Positions 53,992 to 62,500 of a stretch of DNA of 64,000 nucleotides are shown piece by piece (position 1 is the stretch's first letter; every line of letters begins with the position of its first letter). A program made the translations under genes and the position numbers. Below the pieces are notes generated by a model. The model searched no databases and was not told the DNA's origin. It was given only the letters and a program-made list of their open reading frames with translations. This DNA comes from Mesorhizobium tianshanense (GTDB lineage Bacteria > Pseudomonadota > Alphaproteobacteria > Rhizobiales > Rhizobiaceae), in the NCBI RefSeq assembly GCF_007830515.1, contig NZ_VLKT01000004.1, positions 62,001 through 126,000 on the forward strand, written 5' to 3'.

Positions 53992-54660
53992 TCAATTATC
54001 CGGCTTGGCCGGAAAGTTTTGTGCTTCCGCCTGCCTGCCGCGAAAGACGCGGACTGGAATGAGACCAGTGTTTTGAGCTGCGCGCGACGCGGAAACGCCG
54101 AGAGTCTTCCTGACCAGCGAAACGTAGGATGGCGGGCCCGACACGGAGATCACATCGTCCTTTTCGGAGACCTTGATCGGAAAGCGCGCTTCGCTGATGC
54201 CCAGTGCGTCCAACCGTTCGGTCGCTCCGGCCGCCGCATTGGCGTCCAGCTTGATTATCTCGGTCTGCATTTCGGCTTCCGCCACGACGTTGATCGCCGA
54301 ACCGTCGAAGTGCCAGACCAACCCGTAGCGCTTGCAAACCGAGTCCAGGAACTGCCGTGCGGAGCCCACCGGCATGCCGGCGCTGAGACGCCCCTTGACC
54401 GAGCGACTGACATGCACCGGCGTGCCAATGTTACGCCCGAATTCCACCAGCGCGTCGGCGACCGCCTGGTTGATGGTAATGTATTTGTAGGTGCCGTCCG
54501 GCCAGTGCGGTTCGGCAGCGTCCGCACCAGCGGTGCCCGATATCTGGCCCGCCACGAGTACTGCCGCGGCCAGCCCCCGCATCCTTACGGCCCAGGGGCG
54601 ATGATCTGGCCTGCAGGTCTCGCGTTCCGTCACCATCAGTGCCCTGACAAAGTGCAACAT
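53992..54660 (-). CDS. sctC: Type III secretion secretin N-terminal component (RhcC1-like)
   Basis: A 222-residue exported protein matching only the N0/N1 periplasmic domains of a type III secretin: YITINQAVADALVEFGRNIG, TPVHVSRSVKGRLSAGMP, RQFLDSVCKRYGLVWHFDGS and FPIKVSEKDDVISVSGPPSY with VRKTLGVS. The outer-membrane beta-barrel domain is absent. Rhizobial systems characteristically split the secretin into a short rhcC1 and a separate rhcC2, so this is probably not a truncation. An internal hydrophobic stretch (LAAAVLVAGQISGTAGA) is the signal peptide. ATG 54660 is a guess; ATG 54636 and ATG 54585 are alternatives. It is the first gene of the operon. Confidence 0.82.
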   Translation of the reverse strand: MLHFVRALMVTERETCRPDHRPWAVRMRGLAAAVLVAGQISGTAGADAAEPHWPDGTYKYITINQAVADALVEFGRNIGTPVHVSRSVKGRLSAGMPVGSARQFLDSVCKRYGLVWHFDGSAINVVAEAEMQTEIIKLDANAAAGATERLDALGISEARFPIKVSEKDDVISVSGPPSYVSLVRKTLGVSASRAAQNTGLIPVRVFRGRQAEAQNFPAKPDN

Positions 54661-54737
54661 CGCTAAAGCTTGCGGGCGGCGTTGCCGGTTTGCCCGCTTA
54701 TTCACTGTAGTGCGCCAATATTGAAAAAGGAAGTCCA

Positions 54738-54788
54738 TTTGGAATGTCAGGAGACTATCGGTGCCAAATGTTGCGCTTGCATTCCAAA
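54738..54788. promoter_or_regulatory. 9-bp inverted repeat in the secretion/transpeptidase divergent gap
   Basis: TTTGGAATG (54738-54746) and CATTCCAAA (54780-54788) are perfect inverted copies 33 bp apart, centred between the leftward secretion operon and the rightward L,D-transpeptidase gene. This is the only clear dyad in the gap and is a candidate operator, perhaps for the LysR protein encoded at 55621. No canonical tts box was found. Confidence 0.4.
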
Positions 54789-54852
54789 CGGGTATGGTGT
54801 CCCGCGCCATGCCTCGAGAGCATGTCAGTTAGGCAAAGCAGGAGAAATCCAC

Positions 54853-55569
54853 GTGTCGGGCGCCCTTCTTGTCAAACCGCTGACAACCGGATCCATTGCC
54901 GCGACACGCTCCACCGCCAACGGTTGCGCGTTGCTGGGCCGGACAGGTCTGTTTGCAGGTCTTGCCTTGCTTATCTGCGGGATTGCACCTGCAGGCGCGC
55001 AAGCACAAAGCGGATACGATCCCAGGACATGGAGCTACGACGAGACGCAAAACGTCCTGATTTCGCCGTCGTACTCCGAGCCGGACCCGGGCTACATTGA
55101 CAACCCTGACCGGGCGCCGGTCCCGCGCGAGGTCGTCGCGTCCAGCGAAGCCGAGCCCGAGGGTTCGATCGTCATCAACACTTCCGAACGCCGCCTCTAT
55201 TATCTCATGGGGAACGGGAAAGCGTTGAGATATGCGGTTGGCGTTGGCAAGGACGGATTGAGCTGGTCGGGTCGCGACAGGATATCGAGCAAACGTCAAT
55301 GGCCAGATTGGAGGCCGCCGGCTGAAATGGTGGCAAGGGAAGCTGCCAAAGGGCGCGAACTGCCGCGTTATGTCGAGGGAGGCCCAAACAACCCGCTTGG
55401 CGCCCGCGCGCTCTATATCGGCAGCACCCTTTATCGTATCCATGGGACCAACCAACCGTGGACTGTGGGCCAAGCCAATTCTTCCGGTTGCATTCGCATG
55501 ACCAATGAGGATGTGATCGACCTCTTCGAACGCGTCGATGTCGGAGCCCAGGTGATCGTCCGGCATTGA
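54853..55569 (+). CDS. L,D-transpeptidase (YkuD family), exported
   Basis: A 238-residue periplasmic enzyme. A GTG start at 54853 after CAGGAGAAATCCAC is preferred over longer in-frame starts. A hydrophobic segment (GLFAGLALLICGIAPAGAQA) gives export. The YkuD domain spans about residues 95-238, with INTSERRLYYLMGNGKALRY, YAVGVGKDGLSWSG and the catalytic box HGTNQPWTVGQANSSGCIRM (His and Cys present). It forms 3-3 cross-links in peptidoglycan or anchors proteins to it. Directly divergent from the type III secretion operon, it may reshape the wall for needle assembly, although rhizobia encode many housekeeping copies. Confidence 0.87.
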   Translation: MSGALLVKPLTTGSIAATRSTANGCALLGRTGLFAGLALLICGIAPAGAQAQSGYDPRTWSYDETQNVLISPSYSEPDPGYIDNPDRAPVPREVVASSEAEPEGSIVINTSERRLYYLMGNGKALRYAVGVGKDGLSWSGRDRISSKRQWPDWRPPAEMVAREAAKGRELPRYVEGGPNNPLGARALYIGSTLYRIHGTNQPWTVGQANSSGCIRMTNEDVIDLFERVDVGAQVIVRH

Positions 55570-55620
55570 TGATCCATTTCGCGCGCCTACCGCTGCAGGC
55601 CATCAGACGGATTGTTGCCG

Positions 55621-56592
55621 ATGATCCCTTTCAACATCAAACAGCTAGAAACGTTTCTTTGGGTGGCGACGCTCGGCAGCTTTCGAAAAGCCGCTGAACG
55701 GCTGAACACGACTCAGCCCGCAATCTCCAGCCGCATCGCTGGCCTGGAGGAGGCACTCGGCGTCAAGCTGTTCGAGCGCCACAGCAGTTCCGTCCGGTTG
55801 ACCGCGAAAGGGCACCAGTTGCTGCCGGCGGCAAAACGCGTTCTTCGCATGGCCGACAAGCTGCAGATGGCGGCGCATCCGGATGCCGGGACAGGCGGCG
55901 TGCTACGGCTTGGTGTTTCGGAGACAATCGTCCAGACTTGGCTCCCCGATTTCCTACGAGAGTTTCAGGTCGACTTTCCCTTGATCGAGACGGATCTTCT
56001 CGTCGACGCGACGACGAACTTGCGCAACGAACTCATCTCGCAGCGAATCGATCTCGCAGTGTTGATGGGCCCGGTTCTGGAATTTCGTATCGAAAACGTC
56101 GGAATGCCACCGGTTCCGCTGGTCTGGGTCTGCGCCCCGCAGCTCAAATTGGCGAACACGAGCAAACTGACCCTTTGCCAACTGACGCAGTTCCCGATCA
56201 TCAGCTATGGCCGAACCACACGGCCTTACAGTGAAATCTACCGCAAGCTCAGCAGCGAATTCGACGAGCCTCCGCGGGTGTTCCCGGCAAACTCGCTTGC
56301 CGCCTCCATCAAGATGACACTGGACGGGATCGGGATCGCGTCGCTTCCGCGCGACTTGGTCGGCGACCATGTAGCCGAAGGCAAATTGCTTATTGTCGAC
56401 TGCGACTGGCATCCCTCAGACCTGCTGTTCACCGCATCCTATGCCATGGAACCCACAAACCCGGTGGCTGAACATGCTGCCGAGCTCGCCTTGCGTACCG
56501 CAAAGGCTTACGCAGTCCGCAACGACAACGCCGTCGTAAAGTCGCCGGCCGACGGCTTCGCCAGATTGTTGCGGGACTACGCCGGCAGATAG
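55621..56592 (+). CDS. LysR family transcriptional regulator
   Basis: A 323-residue LysR-type regulator. The N-terminal helix-turn-helix is FNIKQLETFLWVATLGSFRK with AAERLNTTQPAISSRIAGLE and LGVKLFERHSSSVRLTAKG. The effector domain starts at GGVLRLGVSETIVQTWLPDF and includes SLAASIKMTLDGIGIASLPR. ATG 55621 (MIPFNIKQLE) is favoured over a TTG at 55612. It lies 51 bp after the transpeptidase gene on the same strand, and its last 16 bp overlap the convergent giant gene. Neighbouring secretion, wall and giant-protein genes are candidate targets; general metabolic control is equally possible. Confidence 0.87.
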   Translation: MIPFNIKQLETFLWVATLGSFRKAAERLNTTQPAISSRIAGLEEALGVKLFERHSSSVRLTAKGHQLLPAAKRVLRMADKLQMAAHPDAGTGGVLRLGVSETIVQTWLPDFLREFQVDFPLIETDLLVDATTNLRNELISQRIDLAVLMGPVLEFRIENVGMPPVPLVWVCAPQLKLANTSKLTLCQLTQFPIISYGRTTRPYSEIYRKLSSEFDEPPRVFPANSLAASIKMTLDGIGIASLPRDLVGDHVAEGKLLIVDCDWHPSDLLFTASYAMEPTNPVAEHAAELALRTAKAYAVRNDNAVVKSPADGFARLLRDYAGR

Positions 56593-59500
56593 ATCCGGTC
56601 TCCCTCGAAGATCGCGTCGGGGCGAAGGATGTGGTCCATGTTCAACGCCACCGTCTTCGCCACGTCGGCGGATCTGCTCCTGGCGATCAGCCCAATGCTC
56701 TGGCCAAGCCGGGCATCGACCCAACGATAGCCTTGCGCCTCGAGCGCGGGATTCGTTCTGCCGCGTGCATTGCGCGAACCTTCCGGATGTGGCTCGACAT
56801 ACTCGGCCGCGACCCATCCGTCATGGAGCTTTTCGTCGGCGCCGTATCCCTCAATCGGAATCCAGGCACCGTCGTTTGCATTCGACGGTCCACCCGTCTG
56901 CTGAGCGAGCGTTCCGGGTTCGAGGACGCTTATCACATCCGCCTGTTGTCCAGGCCCTGCCCTGACGTTCAAGCCGTCATCTGCGAGCACGACGAGTTGC
57001 GGAAACGGCTCGGCGGGTTTCTCAGGTTTCGGCTCCGGCTTCCCAGGGATATCATCGACTGGCGGCGCGACATCGTCGGCGGGATCGATGTCTTCATCGG
57101 GATCGCTCGCCGGCGCGGCGTTGTTCCATGGCTCGGAGCGAAGCGCCGACCATGAGAACAGGAACATGCCGATGCCGAATGTGACGCCGAGCGTGACGCG
57201 ATCCGCCATTGCCCAGCGGGCATCGGATTTCGCAGCGGCAGCGACTTGCTGATCGGTGATCGGCACCGGTTTGCGATTCCGGAAATCGGTTCTTAATGCC
57301 GAAACCCAGAATTCCGCACACCCGAAGGTAAACATGGCGCCGGCCGTGATATCGACCGGATCGCCGGTCTTGATCGACTGCCACATATAGACCGCCGATC
57401 CCGCAATATAGGCCGGTCCGGCGATGTGCTCGGCAGCGTTGCGGAGCACCGGACGTTGCGTGACGACCTGCAAGGAGGTCTTCGTGCCATAGATGAGATT
57501 GCCCACCGAATACGTGCCATTCACGCCGAGATTGGTGCCCTCCACCGAGGGCAGCAGCGCGCCCGGCGCTGCCGCGGAGAAAGTCAGTCCTCCAATGGTG
57601 TTGAGCGTGCGCCCGAAACGCGTGTTCATTCCGGTCGCATTCGGGAAGAACGATTGCAATGTGAACACCGTACCGCGCACGGAGAAAGCGACGCCGCCGA
57701 TGGTCAAGGCCCAACCACGCGGCAGCGTGGTCCACATTGCGGTTGACACGCCCGCCATAACGCCGAACGTAAGCAGCACCTGCTTGAGCTCCTGCTTGCG
57801 CGCGGTCTTTATCAATTGCTTGAGTTCGGCCGCCTGCTCGGCCGTCAGCTGTTTTTTGTGCGTTGCCCGGAACGTGGTCAGTTGAAGGAGCGACAGGGCG
57901 CCCAACTGTTCGCTGCTCATTGCCAGCAACTGGTCGGGCGTAAATTTGCGTAACTGGCCAGGGCTCATCGACCGAAGCTGGTCGGGCGTCAGCGCCGCGA
58001 TCTGCCTGGATGTCAGCCGTCCAACCTGCTGAACCGTCAGCGCACCGAGCTGGCTGCCGGTCAGCGCCGCGATCTGCTGCGGTGTCAGGCTCGCGATTGT
58101 ATCGGGCGACAATGCCGCGATTGTCTCCGGCTTGAAAGCGGCGAGTTGGTCAGCGCCGACCTTGCCCAGCCGACCAGGCTTGATGGCGCCAAGTTGCTCC
58201 TTCGTAAGCGAATTGAACTGTTCCGCGGTGAGTATGGACAACTGTTCCGTGCTCAAGCTGCCGATCAGCTCCGGCTTGAACAAAGCGAATTGTTCCCCGG
58301 ACAACGCCGCCAGTTGTTTGGTTGAGAGCGCCGCGAACTGTTCGAGCGAAAACGCCTCCAGATGCTCCTTCTTCAGCGAACCGATCTGTTCAGGCTTGAG
58401 CCCCGCGATTTGTGCCGGTCTCAGTGCCTTGAACTGTTGCGTAGTGAACGCGTTAAACTGTTCGGACGACAGCCCGGCGAGTTGCGCCGCGGTCAGCTTC
58501 TTGGTCTGGGCGACCGTCAACGCGGCGAGCTGTTCGGGTGAAAGCGCTGCTACCTGCTTAGGGCTGAATTGCGTAATGCGCCCCGCCGGAATGGCATTCA
58601 GCAATTCCGGTTTGATCGCCTGCATCTGTTCGGGGGTCAATGCCCGCAATTGCTTCGGCTTCATCGCCGCCAGTTGCTGCGCCGAAAGCCAGCCGATCTG
58701 CTCGGACGTCAAGCCTCCGACCTGCTCAACACTGAGCCGGCCGAAGAGCACCGGCGCCATTCCTTGCAGTTGAGCCTCCGCCAGCGTCGCCATGTCTTCG
58801 CCGGTCATCTGCTTCAGAGCCTTGGCGTCTGGCGCCGGCCTTGGGCCTGCTGCGGGCCCATGTTGGCTCGCGGATTTCGGCAAACTGCCTGGCACGTGCT
58901 CTTCCGAAGCGCCCCGTATCCACGGCAAAACAAAGGCCTCGCCGGTATCGGAATCGCGCACCAGTTGGTGCGACTTGTGCATCAGCGTCGGTTCGTCGCC
59001 GCGCGCAGGCGGTCCCTCTGCCGGCGGCACATAGACGCTGTCTGCATTGCGCGGTACCGGCCCAAGCCGGGTCGCCGTTATCCACTGGCCGTTCTCGTCC
59101 CTGATGCGGATCGGTCCGCTTCCACGGCGGCCCACTTGCAGGGAAAGGAAGGTTACCACGGCATCAGCCGCATCCGACCGCAGGAATTTGCCGTCGGCAA
59201 TCACATCGCCGAAATCCTTTCGAAATTGCGCGATCGCCCTCGCCTGGTCAGGCCGCGCCTGCTTTTCCAGGTCGCCCAGGAATTTGTCGAGTGATGCCTT
59301 GCCGCCCTTGGGCACAACCGTCGCCGCCCCGGCGGGCGTATCGCCAAGGGCATGCGCAAGCCAGGCGGGAACGGTAATGTCCACCGGCTTGCCGTCCACG
59401 CCGTCGAACGTCAGGACGGCATTCTTGCCCTTGGCTATGGAGGACGGCGCCTTTGCCGCGCTGGACTTGAACTGCACCCTCACCTCGGCGCTGTAGGCAA

Positions 59501-62500
59501 AGGGGCCGGATGGCAAGGGAGGCGTGGAAAGCGATGCCGTATAGCGCGTGGCCGGCGTGCCGTAGGAACCGTAGAGGCCCTGGTAGATGTTGCCGTCCGT
59601 TGGCATGGATCTGGATTGGGGCGGCCGGTTGGGCTGCATCCCCTCCGGAAGCCAGGACTGAACCTTGCCCTTTACCTGGTAGCTGGCCGACGTGACCATC
59701 TTGTCGGGATTGAAGCCGAGCACACCCGGCAGCCTGTTGTTGTCGTTGAAGATCACGTCGATCAGCATCGCATCGGGATTGCCCATGCGAACCGTCTCGC
59801 CCGTCAAAAGATTGATATCCTTTGACGGCGTCTTGCCGGGCACAGCCGAAAGGCGAAACCCGCTTGTTATCGGATTCTCGACAAACGAAACAGTTTTCGC
59901 GGGATCGATCTCGCCAGCGGCGACAAGAGCTCGTATCGCGTCGACATCGCCCGTTTTCAACGCCGCGACAAGATCGGCCGCCTTGGCCGGATCCTTGACC
60001 GTGAACCGCACATGCAGAGTGGTCGAACCCAAAGCGGCTTCGATCTGATCGAACGCCTGCTTTGACACGACATCGCCGGCCCTGAGCGTGTCTTTCACCG
60101 GCGATTCCGGGCGCTTCTCAAAACCTGCCCGTGGCAGTTGATCGACCGTATCGACATGATTGGCAAGCACGGGCAGGCGCAGCCCCGCCTTGAATTCGGT
60201 CATTACCCGGTCGAAGGGCAGCGTGCCTTGCAGGCGCACATGACCGCCGTTGCTCTCGGCGGGGACGCCGAAGAAATCATGCTCGCCGGGAGCAAGCGAC
60301 ACCCCTTCGCCTTTCAGCGAAGGGGTATAGCCCAGCTCGATCACGGTGGCGGCGCCATCCTCGTCTGGCGTCTTTCCGGCCACGCGGACATCGCGCACTC
60401 GCGCGTCGTAACCAGCCTTGTCGGTGAACAGCGCTTCCTGGGCTACCTTCGCCAAATCCTTGGCGCGGACCGGGAATGCCGTTTGATTTGAGACTGGCCA
60501 GACACCGGCCTGGAGGCCGGTGATGTTGAGGTATTCCCTCGCCCGGAACGACACAACGCCCTGCGTGCTGAGCGCGTCTTTCAGCGGCGCCACGCTTTTC
60601 TGGCTAAAGCTGTCGAGGATCGACCATCCGATGATGCCAAAATCAGTTTTTGTGCCGATGCCAAACCCGACCGCCGAGATGGTCGGCGAACCGATGCCGA
60701 CGAACTGGCCGGTATTCAGCCGTACCCGGAAGGTGACGCCGACCCGGAAGTCGGGCAATGCATCCTTCAGCGACTTCGCCGGCAGTTGCAAACCGTCCGG
60801 ACCATAGCGCTCGGCCATTTCACGGGCGGAATAATACCCGGATTCGCGCTGATATCTGGCCAACAACTGTTCGGGCGTCAGGCCGTCGAGATAGGCCGAA
60901 CGTGTCCTGGGATCCTTGCCGCTTGTGTAGGTATACTGTCCTGGATTGCGCTCCGGCGTGCCGGAGAACGTTTTTGTCGCCGGATCCCAGACCAGGCGGC
61001 CAAGGCCGCCATTGCCGCCCGAGGCGGTTGGGACAACGATCGGGTGGCTGGCTTGCGGGCCGACAGGCGCGTTGGGACTGTGGGGGCCAGCCACATTGAC
61101 CACGATCGGCGCTGCCGGCGGATTTGCTCCCTTTGGACCCCCAGCCAAGGGTGGCGATGGCGGTTGGTTCGGCGCATGCGGGATTGCCGCATTCGGCGGC
61201 ACGGCCGCATTGGGGCTGGCGGGGGATTGGCCGCCGGAACCCGGCCGCAGGTGGCGCAGGCCCCGGATGCCGAGGCCGGTGCCGGCGATGCCGGTTCCAA
61301 GACCGGTGATCGCGTTGGCCAGTTCGAGGCCCGTCATCTGGTCACCGTTGGCGGCCAGGTCGTACCCCGATGCGACCAGCAACGGCGCACCGACGATCAT
61401 GGCCCCGACATCCATGCCCCAGGCCGCCCTGTTGAGGGCAGCGGTGGATTGCATGTAGGTCTGGGTTTGCTGCGCAAGGGGGGAACCCGCCTTCGTCGCG
61501 CCGATGCTGCCGCGGAAGGCCTGCGTCCACGTCATTGAGGTCGTTCTCGCCATACCGAATGTACGGAAAGCGCTGGACGCCGTCGGCAGGACGGTCGTGA
61601 CCACGCTCGCCACGTTCATCATGGACTCGGTGTCGTCCCATTCGCCGCCATGGTTCATGTGGTTGACTTGCCGTATCACCGCCCGGGTTCCCAGGTAGGC
61701 GGCGCCGCCGTAGGCCAGGGGCGCCGCCACCGGTGCAAGAGGCGTGAACGAAGCGAGGGTCGCCAGTCCGGTGCCGATGCCGATCACCGGGTCCACGACC
61801 CGGTCCATGACCGACACGTTGCGCGCCTTGACGACCTCGAGCGCCACGTTGCCGTCATCGCCCGCCTTCATCTCCAGGCCCTTCGGCGCGACCAGCTTGC
61901 CGTGCTCGCTGAACTGGATGTTGTTGTCCTGGAAATCCCCGAGATTGTCGAACGCCCTGCCGGTGCGGTCGACATAGCGAACGCCGTCGCCATTCTTGAC
62001 GGCGAACAGTGTCACCTCTTCCGTCGGCGCGCCATCGCTCACGTAGAACAGGCGAACCTTGCGCACCTGTGCATTGTCGCCGCCGATCTCGCGGATCTCC
62101 TCGGTGACATCGGCCAGGATGTCGCGGTCCTGTTGCGTCGAGGTGTCGAGATGGAGCGCGGTCGTGACGTCCCGGTCGAGCGCATCGGCGTCCAGCGGGC
62201 GGAACTGGTTGTCGAAGCCGTTGTCCAGCAGGCTCTGGAACTGGGGCTGAAACAGGCCGTCCAGCGTTTCCTGCTGGTGCCTGTCGAGATAGGCCTTGTC
62301 CGAATAATTGTTGCGATCGTAGAGCAGGCCCGGCTCGCGGGTGCGCACATCGTGCCAGCTGACGAATCCGTCGACCTGCCGACGCAGATCCTCGGTATTG
62401 TCGAACTGGTTCCGGGTGTCGACGAGCTTGATCCTGGCGACCGCCAGCCTGGGATCGACCCAACGGCCCTGGCTGGAATCGCCTGGATCGAGATCGATCC

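Noticed and set aside
54824..54850. A GTCAG-TT-AAAGC pattern before the transpeptidase gene, resembling part of a tts box
   Set aside because: The distance between GTCAG and AAAGC is one base short and the 3-prime half of the tts consensus is missing. Its orientation also faces the transpeptidase rather than the secretion operon.
58132..58773. Rightward repetitive frame over the octapeptide array
   Set aside because: The 24-bp period keeps the antisense frame open automatically. The repeat consensus and long flanking frame belong to the minus strand.
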